A DNA stretch of 64,000 bases from Rhabditoides inermis (GCA_963966185.1 CAWZYM010000153.1:80001-144000); one strand, 5' to 3'; counted from the stretch's first letter, positions 9,903 through 22,059 are shown. Program-made: numbers and translations. The notes: generated by a model from the sequence alone, not told the origin.

Positions 9903-10240
9903 GGGGCTTCTTCTTTCTCTATCTCTCTCACTCTTTCTCTCTCTCTCTCTCTCCCCTCTTCCCACTCTCCCTCCATCCAAAGTTCAGTACAGGTTCATAA
10001 TCAACGACAGCCACACTTCACCAAGTTTCTTGATCTCGCAAGTCGGAAACGGAATGGACGGTGCTGAACTTCGCTAATAGGACACCAGAGAAGGACTTCG
10101 AGGAGATATGGATGAAGGGTACCTCAGCGTCCGTCTCTATTCCTTCCCTCTATCTCGCCTTATCTCTTTTTTATCTCTCTTTGTGGGTTGATTACATGTA
10201 GTTATGTAGTATCGAAGGTTGGTTGGATTGTTTCATGAGC
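9903..10240 (+). repeat. Cassette 11, type B; then 1 monomer
   Basis: Shortest complete cassette (338 bp). It lacks five bases (taccc) in the ccca-ctctccctcc region around 9961-9974 compared with other B copies. Confidence 0.92.
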
Positions 10241-10325
10241 GAGGCCACTAACTCTCCTCCCACCCTTATGGTGGCTGTTGCTAGAAGCTGTGGTCTCTTG
10301 AGATTGGTTGTGGTGTTTCATGAGC

Positions 10326-10666
10326 GGGGCTTCTTCTTTCTCTATCTCTCTCACTCTCTCTCTCTCTCTCTCTCCTCTTTTCCCATATCCCTCTCCCTCC
10401 ATCCAAAGTGCAATACAGGTTCATAATCAACGACAGCCACATTTCACCAAGTTTCTCGATCTCGCAAGTCGGAAACGGAATGGATGTTGCTGAACTTCGC
10501 TAATAGGACACTAGAGAAGAAGTTCGGAGGAGATATGGATGAAGGGTACCTCAGTGTCTGTCTCTATTCCTTCCCTCTATCTCGCCTTATCTCTTTTTTA
10601 TCTCTCTTTGTGAGTTGATTACATGTAGTTATGTGTATCGAAGGTTGGTTGGATTGTTTCATGAGC
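10326..10666 (+). repeat. Cassette 12, type At; then 8 monomers
   Basis: The single monomer on its left has the ggtggctgttg variant that marks one-monomer intervals. gatgttgctg present; exit gtgtatcg. Confidence 0.92.
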
Positions 10667-11257
10667 GAGGCCACTAACTCTCCTCCCACCCTTATGGTGG
10701 TTGTTGCTAGAAGCTGTGGTCTCTTGAGAATGGTCGTGGTGTTTCTTGAGCGAGGCCACTAACTCTCCTTCCACCCTTATGGTGGTTGTTGCTAGAAGCT
10801 GTGGTCTCTTGAGATTGGTTGTGGTGTTTTTTTTGAGTGGGGCCACTAACTCTCCTTCCACCCTTATGGTGGTTGTTGCTAGAAGCTGTGGTCCCTTGAG
10901 ATTGGTTGTGGTGTATCTTGAGCGGGACCACTAACTCTCCTTCCACCCTTATGATGGTTGTTGCTAGAAGCTGTGGTCCCTTGAGATTGGTTGTGGTGTT
11001 TCTTGAGCGAGGCCACTAACTCTCCTTCCACCCTTATGGTGGTTGTTGCTAGAAGCTGTGGTCTCTTGAGATTGGTTGTGGTGTTTTTTTTGAGTGGGGC
11101 CACTAACTCTCCTTCCACCCTTATGGTGGTTGTTGCTAGAAGCTGTGGTCCCTTGAGATTGGTTGTGGTGTATCTTGAGCGGGACCACTAACTCTCCTTC
11201 CACCCTTATGATGGTTGTTGCTAGAAGCTGTGGTCTCTTGAGATTGGTTGTGGTGTT

Positions 11258-11268
11258 TCATGAGCGGG
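11258..11268 (+). other. Cassette-entry word without a cassette
   Basis: The word tcatgagcggg, elsewhere found at cassette edges, here runs straight into accactaac of an ordinary monomer. Same at 24007-24017 and 35195-35205, each one monomer before a B cassette. Confidence 0.85.
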
Positions 11269-11350
11269 ACCACTAACTCTCCTTCCACCCTTATGGTGGT
11301 TGTTGCTAGAAGCTGTGGTCTCTTGAGATTGGTTGTGGTGTTTCATGAGC

Positions 11351-11693
11351 GGGGCTTCTTCTTTCTCTATCTCTCTCACTCTTTCTCTCTCTCTCTCTCT
11401 CCCCTCTTCCCATACCCCTCTCCCTCCATCCAAAGTTCAGTACAGGTTCATAATCAACGACAGCCACACTTCACCAAGTTTCTTGATCTCGCAAGTCGGA
11501 AACGGAATGGACGGTGCTGAACTTCGCTAATAGGACACCAGAGAAGGACTTCGAGGAGATATGGATGAAGGGTACCTCAGCGTCCGTCTCTATTCCTTCC
11601 CTCTATCTCGCCTTATCTCTTTTTTATCTCTCTTTGTGGGTTGATTACATGTAGTTATGTAGTATCGAAGGTTGGTTGGATTGTTTCATGAGC
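11351..11693 (+). repeat. Cassette 13, type B; then 1 monomer
   Basis: Standard B (ttcagtac, tcttgatc). Exit gtagtatcg. Lies one monomer after the cassette-less entry word at 11258. Confidence 0.92.
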
Positions 11694-11778
11694 GAGGCCA
11701 CTAACTCTCCTCCCACCCTTATGGTGGCTGTTGCTAGAAGCTGTGGTCTCTTGAGATTGGTTGTGGTGTTTCATGAGC

Positions 11779-12119
11779 GGGGCTTCTTCTTTCTCTATCT
11801 CTCTCACTCTCTCTCTCTCTCTCTCTCCTCTTTTCCCATATCCCTCTCCCTCCATCCAAAGTGCAATACAGGTTCATAATCAACGACAGCCACATTTCAC
11901 CAAGTTTCTCGATCTCGCAAGTCGGAAACGGAATGGATGTTGCTGAACTTCGCTAATAGGACACTAGAGAAGAAGTTCGGAGGAGATATGGATGAAGGGT
12001 ACCTCAGTGTCTGTCTCTATTCCTTCCCTCTATCTCGCCTTATCTCTTTTTTATCTCTCTTTGTGAGTTGATTACATGTAGTTATGTGTATCGAAGGTTG
12101 GTTGGATTGTTTCATGAGC
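11779..12119 (+). repeat. Cassette 14, type At; then 7 monomers
   Basis: Same 341-bp length as cassette 12; gatgttgctg; exit gtgtatcg and gagaatggtcg monomer next. Confidence 0.92.
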
Positions 12120-12713
12120 GAGGCCACTAACTCTCCTCCCACCCTTATGGTGGTTGTTGCTAGAAGCTGTGGTCTCTTGAGAATGGTCGTGGTGTTTCTT
12201 GAGCGAGGCCACTAACTCTCCTCCCACCCTTATGGTGGTTGTTGCTAGAAGCTGTGGTCTCTTGAGATTGGTTGTGGTGTTTTTGAGTGGGGCCACTAAC
12301 TCTCCTTCCACCCTTATGGTGGTTGTTGCTAGAAGCTGTGGTCCCTTGAGATTGGTTGTGGTGTTTCTTGAGCGAGGCCACTAACTCTCCTCCCACCCTT
12401 ATGGTGGTTGTTGCTAGAAGCTGTGGTCTCTTGAGATTGGTTGTGGTGTTTCTTGAGCGGGGCCACTAACTTTCCTTCCACCCTTATGGTGGTTGTTGCT
12501 AGAAGCTGTGGTCTCTTGAGATTGGTCGTGGTGTTTCTTGAGCGGGGCCACTAACTCTCCTTCCACCCTTATGGTAGTTGTTGCTAGAAGCTGTGGTCCC
12601 TTGAGATTGGTTGTGGTGTTTCTTGAGCGAGGCCACTAACTCTCCTTCCACCCTTATGGTGGTTGTTGCTAGAAGCTGTGGTCCCTTGAGATTGGTTGTG
12701 GTGTTTCATGAGC

Positions 12714-12726
12714 GGGGCTTCTTCTT

Positions 12727-12780
<54 letters not shown>

Positions 12781-13065
12781 CCATATCCCTCTCCCTCCAT
12801 CCAAAGTGCAATACAGGTTCATAATCAACGACAGCCACATTTCACCAAGTTTCTCGATCTCGCAAGTCGGAAACGGAATGGATGGTGCTGAACTTCGCTA
12901 ATAGGACACTAGAGAAGAAGTTCGGAGGAGATATGGATGAAGGGTACCTCAGTGTCTGTCTCTATTCCTTCCCTCTATCTCGCCTTATCTCTTTTTTATC
13001 TCTCTTTGTGAGTTGATTACATGTAGTTATGTAGTATCGAAGGTTGGTTGGATTGTTTCATGAGC
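12714..13065 (+). repeat. Cassette 15, type A; then 18 monomers
   Basis: CT tract has no cactct interruption. Unlike most A copies outside one-monomer intervals, its left monomer has tatggtgg rather than tatgatgg. Confidence 0.92.
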
Positions 13066-14595
13066 GAGGCCACTAACTTTCCTCCCACCCTTATGGTGGT
13101 TGTTGCTAGAAGCTGTGGTCTCTTGAGATTGGTTGTGGTGTTTCTTGAGCGGGGCCACTAACTCTCCTTCCACCCTTATGGTGGTTGTTGCTAGAAGCTG
13201 TGGTCTCTTGAGATTGGTTGTGGTGTTTCTTGAGCGAGGCCACTAACTCTCCTTCCACCCTTATGGTGGTTGTTGCTAGAAGCTGTGGTCTCTTGAGATT
13301 GGTTGTGGTGTTTGTTGAGCGGGACCACTATTTCTTTTTCCACCCTTATGGTGGTTGTTGCTAGAAGCTGTGGTCTCTTGAGATTGGTTATGGTGTTTCT
13401 TGAGCGGAACCACTATTTCTCCTTCCACCCTTATGGTGGTTGTTGCTAGAAGCTGTGGTCTCTTGAGATTGGTTGTGGTGTTTCTTGAGCGGGACCACTA
13501 TTTATCCTTCCACCCTTATGGTGGTTGTTGCTAGAAGCTGTGGTCTCTTGAGATTGGTTGTGGTGTTTCTTGAGCGGGACCACTATTTCTCCTTCCATCC
13601 TTATGGTGGTTGTTGCTAGAAGCTGTGGTCTCTTGAGATTGGTTGTGGTGTTTCTTGAGCGAGGCCACTAACTCTCTTTCCACCCTTATGGTGGTTGTTG
13701 CTAGAAGCTGTGGTCTCTTGAGATTGGTTGTGGTGTTTTTTGAGTGGGGCCACTAACTCTCCTTCCACCCTTATGGTGGTTGTTGCTAGAAGCTGTGGTC
13801 TCTTGAGATTGGTTATGGTGTTTCTTGAGCGGAACCACTATTTCTCCTTCCACCCTTATGGTGGTTGTTGCTAGAAGCTGTGGTCTCTTGAGATTGGTTG
13901 TGGTGTTTCTTGAGCGGGACCACTATTTATCCTTCCACCCTTATGGTGGTTGTTGCTAGAAGCTGTGGTCTCTTGAGATTGGTTGTGGTGTTTCTTGAGC
14001 GGGACCACTATTTCTCCTTCCATCCTTATGGTGGTTGTTGCTAGAAGCTGTGGTCTCTTGAGATTGGTTGTGGTGTTTCTTGAGCGAGGCCACTAACTCT
14101 CTTTCCACCCTTATGGTGGTTGTTGCTAGAAGCTGTGGTCTCTTGAGATTGGTTGTGGTGTTTTTTGAGTGGGGCCACTAACTCTCCTTCCACCCTTATG
14201 GTGGTTGTTGCTAGAAGCTGTGGTCCCTTGAGATTGGTTGTGGTGTTTCTTGAGCGAGGCCACTAACTCTCCTTCCACCCTTATGGTGGTTGTTGCTAGA
14301 AGCTGTGGTCTCTTGAGATTGGTCGTGGTGTTTTTTGAGCGGGGCCACTAACTCTCCTTCCATCCTTATGGTGGTTGTTGCTAGAAGCTGTGGTCCCTTA
14401 AGATTGGTTGTGGTGTTTCTTGAGCGGGACCACTATCTCTCCTTCCACCCTTATGGTGGTTGTTGATAGAAGCGGTGGTCTCTTGAGATTGGTTGTGGTG
14501 TATCTTGAGCGGGACCACTAACTCTCCTTCCACCCTTATGGTGGTTGTTTCTAGAAGCTGTGGTCTCTTGAGATTGGTTGTGGTGTTTCATATGC
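13066..14595 (+). repeat. Eighteen-monomer fused array
   Basis: Starts as an array of the kind that leads to C cassettes (ctaactttcctccc, gtttgttgagc, gcggaacc, tttatcc, catcc, ctctctttcc). A five-monomer block then repeats at an offset of 425 bp (ggttatgg at about 13386 and 13811). It then continues as the array that normally precedes B' (cttaagatt, tatctctcc, tgatagaagcgg). No C, Ag or A cassette lies between. Longest cassette-free stretch in the window. Confidence 0.88.
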
Positions 14596-14938
14596 GGGGC
14601 TTCTTCTTTCTCTATCTCTCTCACTCTTTCTCTCTCTCTCTCTCTCCCCTCTTCCCATACCCCTCTCCCTCCATCCAAAGTTCAATACAGGTTCATAATC
14701 AACGACAGCCACACTTCACCAAGTTTCTCGATCTCGCAAGTCGGAAACGGAATGGACGGTGCTGAACTTCGCTAATAGGACACCAGAGAAGGACTTCGAG
14801 GAGATATGGATGAAGGCTACCTCAGCGTCCGTCTCTATTCCTTCCCTCTATCTCGCCTTATCTCTTTTTTATCTCTCTTTGTGGGTTGATTACATGTAGT
14901 TATGTAGTATCGAAGGTTGGTTGGATTGTTTCATGAGC
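14596..14938 (+). repeat. Cassette 16, type B'; then 7 monomers
   Basis: Entry catatgcgggg after tgtttctag monomer. Private gaaggctacc in place of gaagggtacc. Exit gtagtatcg. Confidence 0.92.
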
Positions 14939-15533
14939 GAGGCCACTAACTCTCCTCCCACCCTTATGGTGGCTGTTGCTAGAAGCTGTGGTCTCTTGAG
15001 ATTGGTTGTGGTGTTTCTTGAGCGGGGCCACTAACTCTCCTTCCACCCTTATGGTGGTTGTTGCTAGAAGCTGTGGTCTCTTGAGATTGGTCGTGGTGTT
15101 TCTTGAGCGGGGCCACTAACTCTCCTTCCACCCTTATGGTGGTTGTTGCTAGAAGCTGTGGTCCCTTGAGATTGGTTGTGGTGTTTCTTGAGCGAGGCCA
15201 CTAACTCTCCTTCCACCCTTATGGTGGTTGTTGCTAGAAGCTGTGGTCTCTTGAGATTGGTCGTGGTGTTTTTTGAGCGGGGCCACTAACTCTCCTTCCA
15301 CCCTTATGGTGGTTGTTGCTAGAAGCTGTGGTCCCTTAAGATTGGTTGTGGTGTTTCTTGAGCGGGACCACTATCTCTCCTTCCACCCTTATGGTGGTTG
15401 TTGCTAGAAGCGGTGGTCTCTTGAGATTGGTTGTGGTGTATCTTGAGCGGGACCACTAACTCTCCTTCCACCCTTATGGTGGTTGTTGCTAGAAGCTGTG
15501 GTCTCTTGAGATTGGTTGTGGTGTTTCATGAGC

Positions 15534-15874
15534 GGGGCTTCTTCTTTCTCTATCTCTCTCACTCTTTCTCTCTCTCTCTCTCCCCTCTTCCCATACCCCT
15601 CTCCCTCCATCCAAAGTTCAGTACAGGTTCATAATCAACGACAGCCACACTTCACCAAGTTTCTTGATCTCGCAAGTCGGAAACGGAATGGACGGTGCTG
15701 AACTTCGCTAATAGGACACCAGAGAAGGACTTCGAGGAGATATGGATGAAGGGTACCTCAGCGTCCGTCTCTATTCCTTCCCTCTATCTCGCCTTATCTC
15801 TTTTTTATCTCTCTTTGTGGGTTGATTACATGTAGTTATGTAGTATCGAAGGTTGGTTGGATTGTTTCATGAGC
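15534..15874 (+). repeat. Cassette 17, type B; then 1 monomer
   Basis: Standard B with a short CT run. Forms a B-Ar pair with cassette 18, duplicated as cassettes 19-20 at an offset of 1365 bp. Confidence 0.92.
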
Positions 15875-15959
15875 GAGGCCACTAACTCTCCTCCCACCCT
15901 TATGGTGGCTGTTGCTAGAAGCTGTGGTCTCTTGAGATTGGTTGTGGTGTTTCATGAGC

Positions 15960-15987
15960 GGGGCTTCTTCTTTCTCTATCTCTCTCA

Positions 15988-16020
<33 letters not shown>

Positions 16021-16304
16021 CCATATCCCTCTCCCTCCATCCAAAGTGCAATACAGGTTCATAATCAACGACAGCCACATTTCACCAAGTTTCTCGATCT
16101 CGCAAGTCGGAAACGGAATGGATGGTGCTGAACTTCGCTAATAGGACACTAGAGAAGAAGTTCGGAGGAGATATGGATGAAGGGTACCTCAGTGTCTGTC
16201 TCTATTCCTTCCCTCTATCTCGCCTTATCTCTTTTTTATCTCTCGTTGTGAGTTGATTACATGTAGTTATGTGTATCGAAGGTTGGTTGGATTGTTTCAT
16301 GAGC
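15960..16304 (+). repeat. Cassette 18, type Ar; then 7 monomers
   Basis: Carries ctcgttgtgag; exit gtgtatcg. The following array has gagtggagcc, seen also after Ar cassettes 38, 52, 67 and 73. Confidence 0.92.
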
Positions 16305-16898
16305 GAGGCCACTAACTCTCCTCCCACCCTTATGGTGGTTGTTGCTAGAAGCTGTGGTCTCTTGAGAATGGTCGTGGTGTTTCTTGAGCGAGGCCACTAA
16401 CTCTCCTCCCACCCTTATGGTGGTTGTTGCTAGAAGCTGTGGTCTCTTGAGATTGGTTGTGGTGTTTTTGAGTGGAGCCACTAACTCTCCTTCCACCCTT
16501 ATGGTGGTTGTTGCTAGAAGCTGTGGTCCCTTGAGATTGGTTGTGGTGTTTCTTGAGCGAGGCCACTAACTCTCCTTCCACCCTTATGGTGGTTGTTGCT
16601 AGAAGCTGTGGTCTCTTGAGATTGGTCGTGGTGTTTTTTGAGCGGGGCCACTAACTCTCCTTCCACCCTTATGGTGGTTGTTGCTAGAAGCTGTGGTCCC
16701 TTAAGATTGGTTGTGGTGTTTCTTGAGCGGGACCACTATCTCTCCTTCCACCCTTATGGTGGTTGTTGCTAGAAGCGGTGGTCTCTTGAGATTGGTTGTG
16801 GTGTATCTTGAGCGGGACCACTAACTCTCCTTCCACCCTTATGGTGGTTGTTGCTAGAAGCTGTGGTCTCTTGAGATTGGTTGTGGTGTTTCATGAGC

Positions 16899-17239
16899 GG
16901 GGCTTCTTCTTTCTCTATCTCTCTCACTCTTTCTCTCTCTCTCTCTCCCCTCTTCCCATACCCCTCTCCCTCCATCCAAAGTTCAGTACAGGTTCATAAT
17001 CAACGACAGCCACACTTCACCAAGTTTCTTGATCTCGCAAGTCGGAAACGGAATGGACGGTGCTGAACTTCGCTAATAGGACACCAGAGAAGGACTTCGA
17101 GGAGATATGGATGAAGGGTACCTCAGCGTCCGTCTCTATTCCTTCCCTCTATCTCGCCTTATCTCTTTTTTATCTCTCTTTGTGGGTTGATTACATGTAG
17201 TTATGTAGTATCGAAGGTTGGTTGGATTGTTTCATGAGC
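16899..17239 (+). repeat. Cassette 19, type B; then 1 monomer
   Basis: Same length as cassette 17 (341 bp) and, by eye, nearly the same sequence. Confidence 0.92.
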
Positions 17240-17324
17240 GAGGCCACTAACTCTCCTCCCACCCTTATGGTGGCTGTTGCTAGAAGCTGTGGTCTCTTGA
17301 GATTGGTTGTGGTGTTTCATGAGC

Positions 17325-17352
17325 GGGGCTTCTTCTTTCTCTATCTCTCTCA

Positions 17353-17385
<33 letters not shown>

Positions 17386-17670
17386 CCATATCCCTCTCCC
17401 TCCATCCAAAGTGCAATACAGGTTCATAATCAACGACAGCCACATTTCACCAAGTTTCTCGATCTCGCAAGTCGGAAACGGAATGGATGGTGCTGAACTT
17501 CGCTAATAGGACACTAGAGAAGAAGTTCGGAGGAGATATGGATGAAGGGTACCTCAGTGTCTGTCTCTATTCCTTCCCTCTATCTCGCCTTATCTCTTTT
17601 TTATCTCTCGTTGTGAGTTGATTACATGTAGTTATGTAGTATCGAAGGTTGGTTGGATTGTTTCATGAGC
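17325..17670 (+). repeat. Cassette 20, type Ar; then 14 monomers
   Basis: Carries ctcgttgtgag but leaves through gtagtatcg, whereas all other Ar copies leave through gtgtatcg. Its tail or the following array was probably exchanged. Confidence 0.92.
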
Positions 17671-18861
17671 GAGGCCACTAACTCTCCTCCCACCCTTATG
17701 GTGGTTGTTGCTAGAAGCTGTGGTCTCTTGAGATTGGTTGTGGTGTTTCTTGAGCGGGGCCACTAACTCTCCTTCCACCCTTATGGTGGTTGTTGCTAGA
17801 AGCTGTGGTCTCTTGAGATTGGTCGTGGTGTTTCTTGAGCGGGACCACTAACTCTCATTCCACCCTTGTGGTGGTTGTTGCTAGAAGCTGTGGTCCCTTG
17901 AGATTGGTTGTGGTGTTTCTTGAGCGAGGCCACTAACTCTCCTTCCACCCTTATGGTGGTTGTTGCTAGAAGCTGTGGTCTCTTGAGATTGGTCGTGGTG
18001 TTTTTTGAGCGGGGCCACTAACTCTCCTTCCACCCTTATGGTGGTTGTTGCTAGAAGCTGTGGTCCCTTAAGATTGGTCGTGGTGTTTTTTGAGCGGGGC
18101 CACTAACTCTCCTTCCACCCTTATGGTGGTTGTTGCTAGAAGCTGTGGTCCCTTAAGATTGGTTGTGGTGTTTCTTGAGCGGGACCACTAACTCTCCTTC
18201 CACCCTTATGGTGGTTGTTGCTAGAAGCTGTGGTCTCTTGAGATTGGTTGTGGTGTTTCTTGAGCGGGGCCACTAACTCTCCTTCCACCCTTATGGTGGT
18301 TGTTGCTAGAAGCTGTGGTCCCTTAAGATTGGTTGTGGTGTTTCTTGAGCGGGACCACTATTTCTCCTCCCACCCTTATGGTGGTTGTTGCTAGAAGCTG
18401 TGGTCTCTTGAGATTGGTTGTGGTGTTTCTTGAGCGGGGCCACTAACTCTCCTTCCACCCTTATGGTGGTTGTTGCTAGAAGCTGTGGTCTCTTGAGATT
18501 GGTCGTGGTGTTTCTTGAGCGGGGCCACTAACTCTCCTTCCACCCTTATGGTGGTTGTTGCTAGAAGCTGTGGTCTCTTGAGATTGGTTGTGGTGTTTCT
18601 TGAGCGAGGCCACTAACTCTCCTTCCACCCTTATGGTGGTTGTTGCTAGAAGCTGTGGTCTCTTGAGATTGGTTGTGGTGTTTTTTTGAGTGGGGCCACT
18701 AACTCTCCTTCCACCCTTATGGTGTTTGTTGCTAGAAGCTGTGGTCCCTTGAGATTGGTTGTGGTGTATCTTGAGCGGGACCACTAACTCTCCTTCCACC
18801 CTTATGATGGTTGTTGCTAGAAGCTGTGGTCTCTTGAGATTGGTTGTGGTGTTTCATGAGC
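17671..18861 (+). repeat. Fourteen-monomer array
   Basis: Mixed monomers: tcgtgg tails, acccttgtgg near 17864 (again near 46150), two or three cttaagatt monomers in alternation, then the gcgagg / seven-T gagtgggg / gtatcttgag series and ggtgtttgttgc near 18720 (again near 49260). It leads to an Ag cassette with no C cassette before it, unlike the other six Ag copies. Confidence 0.88.
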
Positions 18862-18893
18862 GGGGCTTCTTCTTTCTCTCTCTCTCTCACTCA

Positions 18894-18939
<46 letters not shown>

Positions 18940-19236
18940 CTCTCCTCTTTTCCCATATCCCTCTCCCTCCATCCAAAGTGCAATACAGGTTCATAATCAA
19001 CGACAGCCACATTTCACCAAGTTTCTCGATCTCGCAAGTCGGAAACGGAATGGATGGTGCTGAACTTCGCTAATAGGACACTAGAGAAGGAGTTCGGAGG
19101 AGATATGGATGAAGGGTACCTCAGTGTCTGTCTCTATTCCTTCCCTCTATCTCGCCTTATCTCTTTTTTATCTCTCTTTGTGAGTTGATTACATGTAGTT
19201 ATGTGTATCGAAGGTTGGTTGGATTGTTTCATGAGC
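18862..19236 (+). repeat. Cassette 21, type Ag; then 7 monomers
   Basis: CT lead is ctcactcacactct; pure CT run 18896-18936, then cgctctctcc. The only Ag cassette not preceded by C. Exit gtgtatcg. Confidence 0.92.
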
Positions 19237-19831
19237 GAGGCCACTAACTCTCCTCCCACCCTTATGGTGGTTGTTGCTAGAAGCTGTGGTCTCTTGAGAA
19301 TGGTCGTGGTGTTTCTTGAGCGAGGCCACTAACTCTCCTCCCACCCTTATGGTGGTTGTTGCTAGAAGCTGTGGTCTCTTGAGATTGGTTGTGGTGTTTT
19401 TGAGTGGGGCCACTAACTCTCCTTCCACCCTTATGGTGGTTGTTGCTAGAAGCTGTGGTCCCTTGAGATTGGTTGTGGTGTTTCTTGAGCGGGACCACTA
19501 ACTCTCCTTCCACCCTTATGGTGGTTGTTGCTAGAAGCTGTGGTCTCTTGAGATTGGTTGTGGTGTTTCTTGAGCGAGGCCACTAACTCTCCTTCCACCC
19601 TTATGGTGGTTGTTGCTAGAAGCTGTGGTCTCTTGAGATTGGTTGTGGTGTTTTTTTGAGTGGGGCCACTAACTCTCCTTCCACCCTTATGGTGGTTGTT
19701 GCTAGAAGCTGTGGTCTCTTGAGATTGGTTGTGGTGTATCTTGAGCGGGACCACTAACTCTCCTTCCACCCTTATGATGGTTGTTGCTAGAAGCTGTGGT
19801 CTCTTGAGATTGGTTGTGGTGTTTCATGAGC

Positions 19832-20185
19832 GGGGCTTCTTCTTTCTCTATCTCTCTTACTCTCTCTCTGTCTCTCTCTCTCTCTCTCTCTCCTCTTTTC
19901 CCATATCCCTCTCCCTCCATCCAAAGTGCAATACAGGTTCATAATCAACGACAGCCACATTTCACCAAGTTTCTCGATCTCGCAAGTCGGAAACGGAATG
20001 GATGGTGCTGAACTTCGCTAATAGGACACTAGAGAAGAAGTTCGGAGGAGATATGGATGAAGGGTACCTCAGTGTCTGTCTCTATTCCTTCCCTCTATCT
20101 CGCCTTATCTCTTTTTTATCTCTCTTTGTGAGTTGATTACATGTAGTTATGTAGTATCGAAGGTTGGTTGGATTGTTTCATGAGC
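19832..20185 (+). repeat. Cassette 22, type A; then 7 monomers
   Basis: CT tract with ctcttactct lead and a private tctgtctc interruption. Exit gtagtatcg. Confidence 0.92.
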
Positions 20186-20780
20186 GAGGCCACTAACTCT
20201 CCTCCCACCCTTATGGTGGTTGTTGCTAGAAGCTGTGGTCTCTTGAGATTGGTTGTGGTGTTTCTTGAGCGGGGCCACTAACTCTCCTTCCACCCTTATG
20301 GTGGTTGTTGCTAGAAGCTGTGGTCTCTTGAGATTGGTCGTGGTGTTTCTTGAGCGGGGCCACTAACTCTCCTTCCACCCTTATGGTGGTTGTTGCTAGA
20401 AGCTGTGGTCCCTTGAGATTGGTTGTGGTGTTTCTTGAGCGAGGCCACTAACTCTCCTTCCACCCTTATGGTGGTTGTTGCTAGAAGCTGTGGTCTCTTG
20501 AGATTGGTCGTGGTGTTTTTTGAGCGGGGCCACTAACTCTCCTTCCACCCTTATGGTGGTTGTTGCTAGAAGCTGTGGTCTCTTAAGATTGGTTGTGGTG
20601 TTTCTTGAGCGGGACCACTATCTCTCCTTCCACCCTTATGGTGGTTGTTGCTAGAAGCGGTGGTCTCTTGAGATTGGTTGTGGTGTATCTTGAGCGGGAC
20701 CACTAACTCTCCTTCCACCCTTATGGTGGTTGTTTCTAGAAGCTGTGGTCTCTTGAGATTGGTAGTGGTGTTTCATATGC

Positions 20781-21123
20781 GGGGCTTCTTCTTTCTCTAT
20801 CTCTCTCACTCTTTCTCTCTCTCTCTCTCTCCCCTCTTCCCATACCCCTCTCCCTCCATCCAAAGTTCAATACAGGTTCATAATCAACGACAGCCACACT
20901 TCACCAAGTTTCTCGATCTCGCAAGTCGGAAACGGAATGGACGGTGCTGAACTTCGCTAATAGGACACCAGAGAAGGACTTCGAGGAGATATGGATGAAG
21001 GGTACCTCAGCGTCCGTCTCTATTCCTTCCCTCTATCTCGCCTTATCTCTTTTTTATCTCTCTTTGTGGGTTGATTACATGTAGTTATGTAGTATCGAAG
21101 GTTGGTTGGATTGTTTCATGAGC
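20781..21123 (+). repeat. Cassette 23, type B'; then 7 monomers
   Basis: Entry ggtagtggtgtttcatatgc, the same ggtagtgg variant as hybrid cassette 7, so it may resemble the left parent of that hybrid. Confidence 0.92.
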
Positions 21124-21718
21124 GAGGCCACTAACTCTCCTCCCACCCTTATGGTGGCTGTTGCTAGAAGCTGTGGTCTCTTGAGATTGGTTGTGGTGTT
21201 TCTTGAGCGGGGCCACTAACTCTCCTTCCACCCTTATGGTGGTTGTTGCTAGAAGCTGTGGTCTCTTGAGATTGGTCGTGGTGTTTCTTGAGCGGGGCCA
21301 CTAACTCTCCTTCCACCCTTATGGTGGTTGTTGCTAGAAGCTGTGGTCCCTTGAGATTGGTTGTGGTGTTTCTTGAGCGAGGCCACTAACTCTCCTTCCA
21401 CCCTTATGGTGGTTGTTGCTAGAAGCTGTGGTCTCTTGAGATTGGTCGTGGTGTTTTTTGAGCGGGGCCACTAACTCTCCTTCCACCCTTATGGTGGTTG
21501 TTGCTAGAAGCTGTGGTCCCTTAAGATTGGTTGTGGTGTTTCTTGAGCGGGACCACTATCTCTCCTTCCACCCTTATGGTGGTTGTTGCTAGAAGCGGTG
21601 GTCTCTTGAGATTGGTTGTGGTGTATCTTGAGCGGGACCACTAACTCTCCTTCCACCCTTATGGTGGTTGTTGCTAGAAGCTGTGGTCTCTTGAGATTGG
21701 TTGTGGTGTTTCATGAGC

Positions 21719-22059
21719 GGGGCTTCTTCTTTCTCTATCTCTCTCACTCTTTCTCTCTCTCTCTCTCCCCTCTTCCCATACCCCTCTCCCTCCATCCAAA
21801 GTTCAGTACAGGTTCATAATCAACGACAGCCACACTTCACCAAGTTTCTTGATCTCGCAAGTCGGAAACGGAATGGACGGTGCTGAACTTCGCTAATAGG
21901 ACACCAGAGAAGGACTTCGAGGAGATATGGATGAAGGGTACCTCAGCGTCCGTCTCTATTCCTTCCCTCTATCTCGCCTTATCTCTTTTTTATCTCTCTT
22001 TGTGGGTTGATTACATGTAGTTATGTAGTATCGAAGGTTGGTTGGATTGTTTCATGAGC
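21719..22059 (+). repeat. Cassette 24, type B; then 7 monomers
   Basis: Standard B followed by another B unit at an offset of 936 bp; the two units look like a local tandem duplication. Confidence 0.92.
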
